Source of the DNA: Strix aluco
Taxonomy: Eukaryota > Chordata > Aves > Strigiformes > Strigidae
Assembly: GCF_031877795.1 (NCBI RefSeq)
Contig: NC_133933.1
Coordinates: forward strand, 93,703,552 to 93,767,551
Direction of reading: 5' to 3'
Length of the DNA: 64,000 nt
In this document: in pieces, positions 12,101 through 27,100 of the stretch
Layout: each line of letters begins with the position of its first letter
How positions within the stretch are numbered: position 1 is the first letter of the stretch
Notes under the pieces: generated by a model
What the model saw: the letters and a program-made list of their open reading frames with translations, nothing else
What the model was told of the DNA's origin: nothing
The model's database searches: none
Made by a program: the position numbers and the translations under genes

Positions 12101-15100
12101 CTTTACAGGTAGTGTGCAACAGTATTGAATGGGCTATATTTTTCTACCATTATAGATCACAAATGAGCTCTAACAAAAAAAAAAAAAAATAAAAAGATTG
12201 TGGCTACTCTGATTTGCTTTCAGTGCAGTAGTGACATTGTACCATTCCCAACATAAACTTTTAATTTAATAGACTGAAGTAATATGCAACTCCAAAGTAG
12301 TGTTTGACCTTCAGTATTCTGTTTCTAAAACTGCTGAATTAAGATTCCTTTTTCTTGCTGATTTCTTCAAATCAGTTAATGAAGCACGAAAATAATGAAC
12401 TTTTGGAGGTTAAAATAAAAAATAAACATTGACCTTTGAGAAAATCTGAACCTTGTTTTCAAGTCAAAACCAGAATAAACCGCTGTTGCTCATTGTAATG
12501 AGCAGAAATAAAAGAACTCTAGACATGTAAAAGCTCTAAGCTTGAATCAAAAGTCCAAAGATGTGACTAACCTCAAGTAAATGTCAGATAAGTATTTCAC
12601 TGAAGAAAGAGCTTCTATTGTTTATTATTTAAGTGTTCTAAATGAACAAGACCTTGTTTCCTAAGCAAGTATCGGAGTGGCTTAAGCCATGGAAGTTTTA
12701 CCAGCTCTCTTCTAATGCCTGGAGATGCACGTTTCTTGCTTTCTGACATGGCACAATGAAATACTGAAGTAGAATGGAGCTTTTTTCAGTCACAGCAGTT
12801 CTTTGCTCTGTCCTTGGGGACCACCTGTGATTTTGTTTTTTGGTTTGGGGGCTTTTTGTTTGGTTTTTGTTTTGTTTTGGTTGGTTGGTTTTTTAGGATT
12901 GCAGAAGTCTCATAGATCTGGTACAATGTCATTATCAAGTAATTGAAGTAAGTTAAGGTCCCATCCTGGAGTGTAATGTACTCCTGGCACTTACTGCAGT
13001 AGAGGTGTTTATGGCCACTGCTCTAATCCTAAGGCCTGAAAAAAAAGTGTCTCTCAATGGTTTCATCGGTCATCCAAACTAAGGGTAATTCCTACAATCC
13101 AGTCTTGATTTTTTAATTTTTTAAAACTGGATTAAAATGGATTAATTCCTCCAGTATTTGATATCTCTTTTCCTTTCCTTTGCAGCTCTTCCAAACCATC
13201 CAGTGATCTTCTGGATCTTCAGCCAGATTTTGCTGCAGCTGGGCAGGCGGCTCCAGCAGCCCCTGCTGGAGCAACTTCATGGGGAGGTAGAGAAACCTCA
13301 CTGTCAGCATCTCTTCTTGCAGTCTCCATCTTCTTGCCTGAACTGAAACCTGGCTCTTTCTCTACTAGCACAGGATGTTCCCAGCTCGGTCCCAGGTTTC
13401 TGCTGACCTGACAGTCAGGCATCCCTTCGCAGCACAAAGCTACTCCTTTTTCCAGGGATATGCATAATAGTATAAGCTGCTTATAAGGGCCTGACTGCAA
13501 AGCTGGGGGGAGCCAGGATTATGTGACTAAAAGTGAGCAGGAAGGGGATGGCTGAAGGTGAACAGGTAGGGTAGGCACTTTAAAACAGAAGAACTAGAAC
13601 TGTTCATATGCTTATTGACAAGGTGAGGGCAGAAATCAATTCTGTTCATAAAGCAAAGCCCACAGATCAGCAGGGAGAGGATCAAAAATATCTTTTAAAA
13701 CAAAAATGCATCTAAAGCAAATGGTGGCAAATTAGTTATGCTGCAAGAGTGATTACCTCTGACAACCCTTAACATATACTATATTAAAGTCTTCCTTGTC
13801 TGCTTAGAATAGTAATATGAAAATAGAAGTAGAGGGCTAACTCCTTTCAAATAGGAATACCTAACCAGCTCTCTGAAATCTGAGCTCTGTGGTGAACTGA
13901 GCCTGTTGTTCCAGGCAGCACTAGCAGCTGGTGGTCTGAAGGGGACCACAATAAATGTAGGCTGTGTTCACTCCTGTCCTGTGAAGACAAGGAATTAGGC
14001 CAGTAAATGTGATTTAACTTACATAGTTGTAAACCCACTGTGGTATAATCTTAAGAGATCTTGTGTGGCAGCTTAATGAACTCATCAGCCCTGTCACGGC
14101 AAGAATGCTACACTGAGTCATGCTGACTCTGCTATGAATACTAATACTGGGTACTAGTGGCTTCTGCATTCCCTATTTCTGTTCTTAGCTTTCGTTCATT
14201 AAAGATGACATTGTATCTCAGCCACTTCATTATGAGAGGATAGCTATGGCTGTCATGTAGACCATGTTTTGCATATTCCAATTTAATCTGTTGAATATTT
14301 TTTTTGCAGAAGTGTCAGTTTTACTAACTGAAATGTAATCTTACCCAGAAAGCAAGACCAGAGTCATCTATTCTAGGATGCCTGGAACTGATTATTCTGC
14401 AAGTTTTTGATTGCACTCTATTTGTCTTGCTTTGTCATTGGCAGGTACTGGAACACAATCTTTGAGATGTTCAAAAGAGCTCAGGCCTGTCAGATAACTT
14501 TTTTTTTTAAGAAGTTGCTCATTTATGCAGAGTAAATAGCTATTAATATTGTAAAATATTGATTCACATTGCAGTTGAAAGCTGATTTTAATTTTTTGCT
14601 TTGCTCTTCTGGACAAAGTACCTGTAGTTTGGAACTTAAGTGTTTTTGTTCTTCTGAATTACTGAAAACTTTAAAATTGACTAGTAATGCATCTAGTCCT
14701 CTTACTCCACAACAGAAAGACAACTAACTTTTTTCCTTTGGCCAGGATTATTGCTAATCTCATCAAGTATATTTCAGTCTTGTCTTTCAGAATAGCATTT
14801 TGGTAATTTAGTAAACTTCAAGTTTGTCTGCTTTACTGTTGGCAGGAGTCCAGGTATGATGACCTGTTACAGCATTAGAATCATGCCTTTTTTCTTTTTT
14901 TTTTTTTCTTTTTTAAACTCTTTTAAATAATTGCCAAACACCATGGCAGACATGCATAAATTGAGAACTGGAATGACTTTGTGAAAATACTGAAGTTTCC
15001 ATTAATGTTTCATCTGGTAATGGGAAAACCTTTGAGCCTGTGTTAAGAGTTGTTTGGTTTTTATTTACTTAAACTAAATCTGCAGGATTAAGCTGGTAGT

Positions 15101-18100
15101 CATTATAAATTGTGTGGTCTCATAGGTAGTACAGAACTTTCTAATTATTGCAGGTGAGACCACATCAGAAATGCTGCATCTGGTTCTGGGCTCTTCTGTT
15201 TAAGGGAGAGCGGCTTAGCAGAGGGCTGCCAGGACTCCAGGGATCTAGAGCACATCTCTGTGGAGAGAGATTGAGGGAACTGGGCCTCTCTCATCTGGCA
15301 AAGAGGAGGCTGGAGGGAACTCTTAATAGTGGCCTACAACTACTTGAAGGGGAGTTACAGAGCAGAGCCAAAATTTTCTTGGAAATGATAGTTGATTATA
15401 ATGAAGGGTAATAACAAAAGATTGCAGCTTCAGAGGTTGATTGAACATGAGGAAAAAATCATTTTACTTGGATGGTAGGACAGTACTGGAGCAGATCTCC
15501 AATGCGAGCTAGTGGACTCTCCATTCCTGGAGATTTTTCAAGACCTGACTAGACAAAGCCATGACTGCCCTGATCTCATGTTGGGTGTAATATTGTTCTG
15601 AGCAGGAGGCTGGACAAGATGACCTTCCTTCCACCCAGGCCTTTTGGGAGGATGTGTAACAGTGCCTCCCTGCTACTTAAGCTTCTTCCTCATCTGCAAA
15701 ACTCTTCTAGCCCACAGCAAGTTAACGTGGGAACTCATAAGAAAGAAGTAGTAGGGGGATGAGGCTGGAAGAACTGCTGCAGTTCAGAATAGCTAGGAAA
15801 ATGTGAATATCAAATACTTCAAGATGCAGCATCAAACTGGCACTGTAAATGTCACATAAACCTCAGGAATACATGTCTCCAACAAACAATCCTACTTTCT
15901 CAAGTCTCACTGGGAGTGTAGATTCTCTGCGTTCTGACATATGCCACATATTCAGTATAGTACACTGTATATTTAGTAGTATATACAGTACACTTTATAT
16001 TTTGTTTTATACCTAGTATTATTTCTGCATACAGCATAAGTTATCTAGCAAATGTACTATAACTTGTGAAAATCTACACTTCTGTGCTAACAGGAGATGA
16101 TCAAGGTAGGGTCGTAAGTTGCCTGCAACATGCCACAAGGTGAGTAGATAGGCATTTGGCAGGCAAACGAAACTGTAATATTACCAAAAATACAGTAAGT
16201 CAAATTCGACATCCTTGTGAGGTCTGACTCTCAGATATAAAAGCAAATTGACTTGAATTTCTGTTCTGAACTACTTTGCAGTGTGCCTTAGAACATGGAT
16301 TTGCTATTAGTATGGTTACTTTAATATTACTATACAATTTAGCATTGGTTTTAATCCTTCCCATATTAAGAGTAAATATAGATTGCCATGCTGGATAATT
16401 GTAATTTCACTGTATTGTGATCTATAACGTAACTGGATAACAAAAATGCATTGAAGAATAAGCTAATAGAAGGTAGAAGTTTGCCAACAGTTGCTTATTT
16501 CAAGTCTGGCTGTGAGACATCCACCTGGTGTGCAGTAATGAGATACCACAGTGCTGCATTTTTAATATACTGTTACACTCTTTCAGAATGTATTTTGGCT
16601 TACCTCAGCTTGTGCAGTCAGTCTCAAGTAGAGCTCTCCCAAGAAATCAATTACAAAAATACCTACATGTGGTTTCTTTGTGCCTTTTTAACAAGTGTTG
16701 TAAAATAAACTTGTGAAGATTGAGCTGTGCTTGCTCAAAGCATTTTGCTTCCTACATACTGACCCATAGTAAAGCATCTGGACTCTGTGTTTGCTGTTCA
16801 GTGTGGATCAGATGAACCCATTACCCCGTTATGTGTGCAATGAATCTAGGAACAACAGTGAGCTACTGGGTAGTAAATAGGTAGTTGCTGAGCTCAGACT
16901 ATTCTAACTGCAGTATAAAAATGTAATAGGCCAAACTGGTTAGCTTTCACAGGTTTTTATAGCTTATAGCTGGTTTTTATGTAGGAAAGTCAGTCATTAA
17001 AGATGCTTCATTGGCTTCCAGAAACAGTTGACTGAGAAACTGAAGTTGGAACAGAGCCAACCAACCTGCTTATCCTGTCAATCATTCATACTGCTCATAG
17101 CAAGTGTTAACAGAGCTGGTTGTTTCTGCATGGTATGCTTGCTGTATCACAAGTGCAGAAAAAGCCTTCAAAGAGGAGGTGTTCTCCTATATTTTTTTTT
17201 TTTTTTTTTTTGCTAAGCACTTGTCTCAAGTACAGGAACCACCACCTGTTGCCTCTTAGAATATGCTTGTGGCAATAGGGATGCCATGGATTGTATCCTG
17301 AAGTAACATAACACTGTATTTGCAAGCTGCTCTCTGCTTGAGTACCCTGGCTTTACTGCCAGTTTTGTGAAGGGTTCTAGGGCTGATGCGTAGATCACAA
17401 CAGCTCACTTTGGCGGAACAGTAAGCTGAATTCTGTCTACTTTTCATGACTGTACTATTGATTTTGACTGCTTTCTGACTACTTTGGTCTAGAAAATACT
17501 TGCAACTAAGCAGAATTGTCTTGAGATTCTCTTTAGTATCTGAGTATGCTCTGTTAATAGCTCATTGATTTAAATAAGCTTCAACTGTGCCTGTTTACTG
17601 TACTTATATGTGAGCACTGAGGTTCATTGGGACTCACTCTTCCCATGTATGCTTTTACTTGGTGAAAGTCTTGAATCTGTGTGCTGTTAGGCCCAGGAGC
17701 TTGCATTTAAGATTTTCAGTGTTCTTGGGGATGTTAGCTGTTCATAAACTTCAAAGAAGTCTACCTGCTTCTGGTCTTACTCTCACACTGCTAAGCCAAA
17801 TGCAAGAGAGAACTAGTACAGTGGTGAGTTGAGCTTCTAAAGAAGTGGTTCTTGGCTTTATTCTGGGGTAGTGAAAGGTAGGAGACCTTCCTGTCTCTAT
17901 TACAGTTTAAGAAAAGAAAACCAGCTGTATAAAACAGAAGTGATCAATACTACCAGTGTTTGAACATCTTGCTGATTAGCTATTAAGGAGCTTATCAAAT
18001 ATATGAAATTTATATACTGGTTCAGTTTTGAATAGAGCTATTAAACAGAATGAGCTTTGTCATGTAACAATAACGTCTTGAATATTGGAAAATCCAAGTG

Positions 18101-21100
18101 CAGAAGTTATGTTTTAACCTAGACATGTCACTTAGAGAATAAACATATGGCTAATAAACATCTTCAATCTGTCAGTTCTACTAATTGGTCTGTTTCTTTA
18201 TTCTGCTGTCATTTTGATGGACAATGACTAGACCTCTTGGGAGAGGGTGAGTAATATTTTTGATTTTTAAGGCTTTTGAATGTTAAGACTCCTTATTAAA
18301 ACTCCAACTTTTTGGAGTTTAGTGATTGTGGTCTCTCTCCCTGTTCCCCTTACTTTTCCTGTTTGATCTTCATTATATGGTTGCATATAGATAACCTGGC
18401 TGCACTTTCCGGTGTTACCTCTGAGCCACAGATTTCAGATCCGTTTGCCCCAGAGCCTAGTGCAACTACTGCTGCAACTACTGAAACTACAACTACTTCA
18501 GCTGCTGCTGCTACAACTACAACTATTACTGCTGCCACTGCTGAAGTGGATCTCTTTGGAGGTTAGTTTGGTTGCTCTAGTGCTCTATGCCTGCTCATAG
18601 GGTAGATGAAGAAATACTGGGTTCAGCTATTTTAACAAGGCCTCTAATTTAACCAACTGTACCAGAGATGCCTGTGTGTTGGATGTTGGATGGAACAGAA
18701 AATGTAAACTGTCCAACTATGTCTTTTGTTTGCTGTGCTTTTAGCTAATAGATTCCTCTGCATATATATGAAAATGGAAAACTGCATACACTTAACACTT
18801 AATTACCTTATGGTTGAATAGCAAAGAACATTAGTTTTCAGGCCCACACTGGGGTAAGCAGGTATTCTTTCCACATTATTCAATAACTATGCACTGTACT
18901 GCAATTTCTGGGAAAAGCAGTTGTGCTTCCATAGTTGAAGAGGATGGATGTGGCAGCTTCCTGCCCCTTCATTACATGCCGTGCTTGAGTTCTGTTGTGT
19001 TTCTTTTGGATCTTTCCAGTAAATATAGTATTGAGCCAGCTGAAATTACTATATTTCAGTATTCTTGAGTCTGGGTTTTATTTCACATATCGTTAACAGT
19101 AAATTAAAGTGGCAGTGAATTTGTACTAAAAGCCAGCTATACAACTAATGTATAGGAAACATACTCTTATAGTTTAGCTATGCTCTTTCAGTCTCAAATG
19201 TTAGCTGCTAACCTCTTAAATAAGAATAAATTTCTCCCCGTATGTTGTCAGTTTCTTGTCACTCCCATGGAGCAGGAGGCTTCTCAACAGCATGTCAGAA
19301 ATTACCATTTCTTTTCAACACTATACCAGCCCAGGTTAATGGAGAAATGTTCTGATTTACAAACTATTTACATGTGTAAGATCACCTGACCACTGTAGTT
19401 TTCTAGTTTTTTCTTCCTTTGATGCATACTTCCAGCATGACAGTGGATGTTAGGAATTAGTAATAACTTACTTGCTATCAAAACTGGATTCCAGTATGTT
19501 CTCTGTGGGATGTGTTTATCGCTTCTAGTGTCAGGAGTGCTGGAGAGGTCTCATACATAAACAGTTTCACTACAAAGGTGTTTCCTAAAGACTGAAAGTT
19601 ACCAGTTAGAAGTTTTGTTTAAGACTGACTTCAACAGGCAGCTCCAAGTTATCCCCAATAAAACTAAAGAGAAGCTGTAAGAAAGGAGTACAACTGCTAC
19701 CTGCTACTTAACTCCTCCTTTTACAACAATGGATAATAGTCCAGGTGCCACAGGATCAGGCAGTTCAGAAGCAATTTTAAGGTAGTCATGGGCAGTGGTT
19801 CTGGACATCACTAGAAGCAAGAGGGAGTCTGATGTTGGTTTCTTGCAGAAGCCTGTTGCAAAAGCCAAGGCCTGTGTTCATTAACACCCCTGCAGATGCA
19901 CAGCATGTGAAACTTCTGATGTGTAGACGTTGGGGTGTAGCCAGTCTTGGATACAGCACTTTCAAATTGCATTATTAATTTAGCATAGACACATGACTTT
20001 TAAAAAAATTAAATGATAGTTAAGTGGCTAGAAATCACTGTAAACTTACAACAGGATTAGGAAAACACCTACCCTTGCCCATTCTTCTAGTACTATAGCA
20101 GCAAGATGTACCCTTCTTTTTTTTTTTTATTCTACCTTTTCCACTATTCTGTGGCTGGAAAAATGGCTTCTACCAAATCATGTGTCTACTTCCATGTTTA
20201 TGAAGTGGCAAAGAGCTGGATGCTTTTAGTTTCTAGAGATTTAATTGATCATTAGATTACTTAGTGGCACATGTTAAGAAGTGGAGCTGCCTTCATCCTC
20301 CAGTGGTGGAAAGAATTTTACTTTTGTAGTATCCAGACTTCCGTGACTTGATTTCTTCTTTTAAGGAGAATGTATTTTGTTGCTCAAATATAAATCTCCA
20401 GTGGATTGTATATTAGATGAATACTGACTTTTTCCTGGAACACTTCAGGCTTTATTATTTACAATAGCAGACAACATCTAGTTCTCAAGAAAAAAAATCT
20501 CTAAACACACTCAGCAGTGAAGGTAGTTTCACAGTGCCTTCAAGACACCTGCAGGGCAGACCCTTTTAAGATCCTGAAGTCCATATTGAACTTCTATCTC
20601 TCTACTCATGGGGTTTTTTTGTTTCTTTTTTGTTTTTTTTCTGAAGCCTGTGCTGTTAGTATGGGACATCACTTACATTTGTTGTTACTTTAAGACTATG
20701 TACAGTGCAAGAAGTGGTGGTTTTTGGGTAGACACTGTTGCTCTCTAACTTTTGTGATGCTAGGCATGCTTACATTTAAGATTAACAAGTAGGTATTTGA
20801 CCTTTGAGGTCTTCTAGAGATAGAGTCTTCAAAGTCACCTTAACTTTTTACAGCTTGCCAGTTCTTAGTTGCTTTACACAGTTCCTTGCGGTGAGGTGCA
20901 GTAGGGGAAGGTACAGGAGCAGTGATCTGAGGGGAAGGAATGTGAAGAGTCTTCAGGGAGTGGCTGGGTAGGGAAAGGAAGCTGAGAGCTGCAGGAAAAA
21001 GGCAACCAAGTTGATGGAAGAAGCAGAAGAGGAGACTTTGCAGCAATGACTGTTGACTGTTGTTCTCCTGACTATACTGCTGGTACTTTAGCTGATAGGA

Positions 21101-24100
21101 GCCTGCATGCTGCCTATGACTGGGCTTTGTCTTTAAGAGGAAAAACAGCTCTGCATTATGTCTTCATCTCTAACACGGTCTTGGAAAGCAGATGAGAAAT
21201 ACAGAATTGATGCAGCACAGCCTTTTTTAAGAATTTGGTCTGATTAATGAGTAAGCTTTCAGTTACCTGGGCCAACTTGAAGGATTCTTTATCTTGTTTC
21301 TAAGATAAACAAGAGGAGGCTGTTTTCAAAGTGCAGCTGGAATCATTCCTGACATGGAGAAATGTAAAGGTAGAGGAAAGGCAAAATATCTTGAAATGCC
21401 ATGTATCTCAATAATAGAATTTGAACACAGTATTTTTGGATACTAGTAATGTGCTCTTGAATTCTGTTCTGTTGTGTGATTACACTGTAAGCGGTGCAAG
21501 TAACAAGTCATGGCAGACATTGAGCAAATGTCAGTTATTAGGCATTCAGATGACATGAATCATAAACAGGGAGGTGAACTATGCTTTTCCCTTCAAAGAA
21601 ACTAAAGGCAAAGTGATCAAGACTTTTTGGCACTTGACAGCTAATGAATGTCCCTTATGCTGGAACATGCTAGTATAGCAAACCAGTGCTTATTTTAAAA
21701 AAACAAACAGCAAAAAAGATCCCATAATTCTTATGATTCTTTCCTAGCACTGAGCCTAGTGGTATATTTCTTATTAACTTAGGTCAGGTTCTCCATGTCA
21801 AAAAGTTATGAGGTGTGATTGAAGAGGAAAAAAATGTGGCAAGAGAAAAAAATTCTTTTCACCTGTACACTTTAGTTCTATGATCTTTCCTATACTTGTG
21901 ACTTTCCATAGGGTTCTTTCATATGTTGCATAATCATTATATGATTGTAAGTCAGCTGTATCATTATGTGTGAGTAACTTTTGTCGTGTATTGATGCCAT
22001 GGCATCAAATAAAGCCTGAATTTATTAAATTAAACAGGTGATTCGTCAGGAACACTATTTTGCTGCAGGCAAGACATATTGAAGCACTACTTCAGTGTTT
22101 GAGAACTTAAAAACGCTCTTGTCTGCCAATAAGAACTACTTTTATTTAACAATTTAAGTGTTGCACAGAATATAATACATACCTATCGCTCCTAACAGTG
22201 TGAACCTGCAAAGGTTTTCAGCAACATCTTTTAAGTTTCCAGGCTGCCCATACCCCCAAGTGAGGATCATGTGCTACTTGATTCTAGAAGTCAAAAGCTA
22301 GATTCACTTTTTGAAGCAGAAGGTGCACACACTTCAGGCAGTGACATAAATTGGGTAAATATAGTAACTGCTTTAAAGGGAGATCTTTTCACGGTGCTGG
22401 ATATGCAAATGTAGGGTTACTATACCAATACAGAGGAACAAAAAAGAAAATTAATCATCTAATTTTTTTATCTAATAAAATATGCAGTATTTAATTGATT
22501 CCATTTCTGCGTGTCATGCTAGATTTTAGCAGACAGCATCTGTGCAGGTGCAGCAGAGCCTTTTGACAGGCTTCAGAGAGCTTGATAAGTATTAGCTTAA
22601 AAAAAACCCCAAACAACAAACCCTTGGTTTGAACTGTGAGTTGTGGGGTCACCTGTTCAGATTGGTTTGTCTCTGTGCTCATATAGGTTTCTTAAACTTC
22701 TCAGATCAACTATTATTTTAAAGTTCTTAATATGGCATTTTCCCTTTAGATTTCATTACGAACTTAGGTGTTTATTCCACCTGCCATTTAACCCAAGTAT
22801 GATGCTAAAGAAAATGATAATGCTTGCAACAGCGTTATTCAAAAGTGGCAATAAATAACAAAGATGGTGCCAAGCTAGCTGTTCCCTTCCATCTATGTGC
22901 TGGAAGGAATTTGTGTCCACGGGAATTTCTATGGGTGTTGCACACAGAACTTCAGTAGTCTAAATCTGGACAATAATAGGTGTTACTCTGAGGCTGAAGT
23001 GGTCCCAGCGTAGAACTAGTGACTAACTATGCATTCTGAAATCCCACTTTAGATGAAATCTGGAGTCTATCCTTTCATGCTGGGTAGTAGGGTTGACCGA
23101 CTTCTGTGTCTGTGACTTCTGCTGTTCTGAAAGACCCCAGGGTGACCCTCCATCTGAAAGCTGGCCCTATAGAGCAAAAGCCAACACATATGACCATATG
23201 CATAGCATATTCTCAAGCAGTACAATTCAAAACTCTTCAGTTCTGTGTTGAATTTCTGGTACGCGATGTATGCCGGTGTCTGGTATACGTAAAATAATGT
23301 GATGTTTGACTGTTTTTTTTTACTTGGACAACTGCCATCCAGTTTTGTTGTTGAACCCTGTTACGTGAAAAATAGAATTATATTTGAAATGGCTTACTAG
23401 CAGGCCTTTTTTGCTACTAACTCATTTTAATTCTATTGTACAAGACTATTTGGCTTTCTTCTCTTCTGTTGAAGTTTCAGTGCATGTTCTTTTGAGCTTT
23501 TTAGATTAACTGGCACAAACTTGTTTTTAAAATGGTTGTTTTCATTTTAAAATTGACACTGAAGTTAAAGCATGTTAAACTCTTTCCTGTACTAGTTTGT
23601 CAGTGCAATTGCAGTATTCCCCAACAGATTTTTATTTTTTTAACTTGCTAACTTTGTAGCAGTAGAAAAATGGCATTTATGAGCATCTTGAAGTATTTAA
23701 TCTTAATTGCAGGGTGTTTTTGTGAAGAAAATGCTTGCCTATGAGGATAGTCCAAATGGCACTGTCCATTAGGACTACTTCATGGAATTAAGAGCTACAG
23801 ATGGTGGTTTAAGCCTAGAAATAATGCTATAAAAGTTCATCGTTTGAAATTTAAACATACTACTTACCAAGTGGCAAACAAAAAAGCAGTCAAGGAAAAC
23901 TCATGAGCAAGTCGTTCTAAAACCCTAAACCAGTTGTTTTCCCTGACTTGACTGGTTGGCCTAGAGGTGATCCTAAAAGAAGGAGAGACAAACTATGACT
24001 GGCCAGTAATTAAGATGAATATTCTTGATCTGTCAGAAGCAGGCTGAGTAAAGATAACCTATGCATCAGATTATGGCTTCAGAAAGATCCAATTGGAATA

Positions 24101-27100
24101 CTGTTAAGAAACAAGTAAGTTCAATTTCTCAGATGTTACATGACTGACTTGGCTCAAAAACTAGAAACGATAGATGCAGATCTCTGCCAGTGTAATTGGA
24201 TTATTATTCATAACGGTGCTTAAATTTGCAAAGCCCTGTGCAAATAAATTCACAGTTGCAGATTAATCATGTGTATTACGGGCTTTGAGCATGCAAGTCT
24301 TTAATGTCGTTATTAACACCAACTTACTGCCATACCTCTGCTCTTTCTTCATTAGTTAATTTTGGGTAGTACATGAGCATGCTGCTCTGAACCCTTATAC
24401 AATGAGAATAATGCCGCCTTTTACGCTCACTGTACTTCCTGCGGTCAACCCAAGAAGCTCCATCTCAAACCCTGTCTAGAACTTGCTTGTGAGGGGTTGG
24501 GGGAGAGACAAAGCATTTTGTGCTGCATGACTTGTCTTGCTGTCAGTGTAACAACATTCATGTTGTATAAGGGGATCTACCTGTGCAATTTAACTTGGTT
24601 CTTTTACTATATTTTTCTTCTCTTTATCCCTTTTCCTTTTAATTTCTGTTCTTAAACTGCACCCAAGATGCCTTTGCAGCTTCTCCTGGGGAAGCCCCTG
24701 CAGCAGCTGAAGGGGCAGCAGCACCAGCTACCCCAACCCCTGTAGCAGCAGCTCTTGATGCATGTTCAGGAAATGGTGGGTTTTATGTCATTAGATAGTC
24801 TCTTCTTTTGCTGGTTTTTTTTGTTTAAACTACATGGCAGTGTGTTTTTCTGAAATTTTCATAATGTTTGTAATTGGTCAAAACAAACCTTAGGCTGAAG
24901 AGCATGCTTAACAAAAACTGCCTGTTTCTGAGTCCCAGTAACTTTGTGCTTATTTGGTAGTGCTAATAAACAATTCTGTCAATGCTGAGTTTTGTAAGCA
25001 GTAACCTGCTAAACTGAATATTCTTTTGTCATATTTCTGTCTTTTTTTGGCCTTGTCAAACAGCCTTTGAAAGTTCTCCCCTTTAGTAACTTGACTGCTC
25101 AGTCTTTCAGATTGTCTTTATTTTGGAAAAACATAAGTAACATGTCTGGATAAGTAAGCTAAATGTTAGAGCGACCTCCTCAGTGTGCGTGCGTGTGTTT
25201 GCAGTATGTGCATTGCCTGTAGTTGCTTTGTTCTTTATTTCCTCCCTCACTGATCCTAAGTATGCATACACATATATTTCCCCTCTCCTTTTTACAAGAC
25301 CCCTTTGCCCCATCCGAAGGTAGTGCAGAGGCTGCTCCTGAGCTGGACCTCTTTGCTATGAAGCCAACAGAGACTGCTGTTCCTGTAGTTACCCCTACAA
25401 CTAGTGCAGCCACTCCAGTTCCTGCAACAACTCCTTCTCCAGCTGCTGCTGTTGCTGCTGCTGCTACTGCTACTACAGCTACTGCCACTACCACTACTGC
25501 CACCACTTCTGCTACCACCACCACCTCCGCTCCTCCTGCTCTAGATATCTTTGGTGGTAATTTTGTTTTTAACTCTTTGATTCTGATGGATTGATCTGTC
25601 AGGAGTACAGAACAAACAAATCCTTGTTGCATGCATGCTGTGTGCTAGGCTTTCAAACCAGAGAGCCTATTAACTCCAAATATGATGTGCAAAACTTGAA
25701 AGTTCTGCTTTCAGTCCTGCCTTTCAAAAATGAGTTAAAGACATGTTGTGTTCTTGGCCTTAGATTTATTTGAGTCTGTTCCTGAAGTACCTGCAGCACC
25801 TAAACCAGATGCTACTCCTAGCATAGATCTCTTTGGTACAGGTAAAGAGAGAATTCTTCCAATACTCTGCTGCTGTGGTGCTGTGTAATGGTGTAAGCTG
25901 ACTTGAGTGATACTTACTTCTCGGTTTTTCTTTCATTTCTGGAAGATGCTTTTTCATCTCCACCTCATGGAGCTTCTCCTGTGCCTGAGAGTTCTCTCAC
26001 TGCTGACCTCTTATCTGGTGAGTGCTTGTTTTCACAGGTCATCCTACAGACTTCCTGGGGTTGTTGTTTTTTCCAGTAGTAAATAAATAAATAAATACTT
26101 ACTGCCAGTTTACATCTTTAAGCTGAAATACTAAGTTGTGGGTTTGATGCTTTGGTCACAAGATGTGCAGTTGCTGAAGATGCAAACCATGAAGTGGCTG
26201 ACACTGAAGTTGAGTAAGTAATGTGGTGGCTGAGAGACTAAATCCTCTAAGCATAAGAAAATCCTTAATAAGCAATGCTTTCTTTAAAGTCCGGTGATTT
26301 TCAGTTGCTGTGTGAGAAATGTAACATTTCCTGTTTGCAGTTCTGAAGACTGTTACCTGAATTTACCAACCCTGTGGTTCTAACTAGTGGAGCCCATGTG
26401 GCTTTGAAATATTTAGCTATCATTGTTGCCTTGCTGATACTAAATATTATTTATCCTATGCTTACTGCAGTGGATGCATTTGCAGCCCCCTCTCCTCTAC
26501 CCACTGCCTCTCCAGCAAAGGTGGATTCTTCAGGTGTGATTGACCTATTTGGTGGTGGGTATTTTTCTTTCCTCACCACTTCAGAGTTTAATCACTTCAT
26601 CTCAATTACCTTTGCGCTTTGTTAAAGCTGCGGGTTTCCCCTTCTCACAGCTTTTCTGTGTAGCGTTGCTGCTAAGACTAGCATGTCCAGTTCTTTGTAT
26701 TGCACAATAATGAACTGCAAGTAAGCTATCAGTACGGTCATTCTGTTGTCGTGATGCTTGCCATTGTGCCTTCAGTCATTGCATGTATGGCTCTTCCTCA
26801 AATCCAATGAAAGTTTATTGCGCTATTTTTTTTTTTTCTTTGCAACTCTCCATGGTCATGTTGTTTCTCAGTTCCGTTTCTCAAAGCGGCTGGAGTTTTG
26901 AGGGTGACTTGTCAAACTGGGTATCTGAATCGCAGGATCTTTGTTGAATTTGACAAGGTGGAAATTAGGATGGGCACAACCAACTCTGTTGTAGAACAGG
27001 AACGTTGCTTAGAAGTAGTGAATTTTCAAACATTAGTGAAATATTCCTCTAAAAAGACTTAATGTGAGTCAGTAGGTTCTGGCTGAAATTACTCCAGACT

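Noticed and set aside
13219-13500. 93-codon open frame, - strand, overlapping exon 9
   Set aside because: It is antisense to a coding exon with no protein match, so it is a shadow frame.
25180-25632. 150-codon Val/Ala-rich open frame, - strand
   Set aside because: It is the shadow of the GCN/ACN triplet repeat in SNAP91 exon 13 on the other strand.
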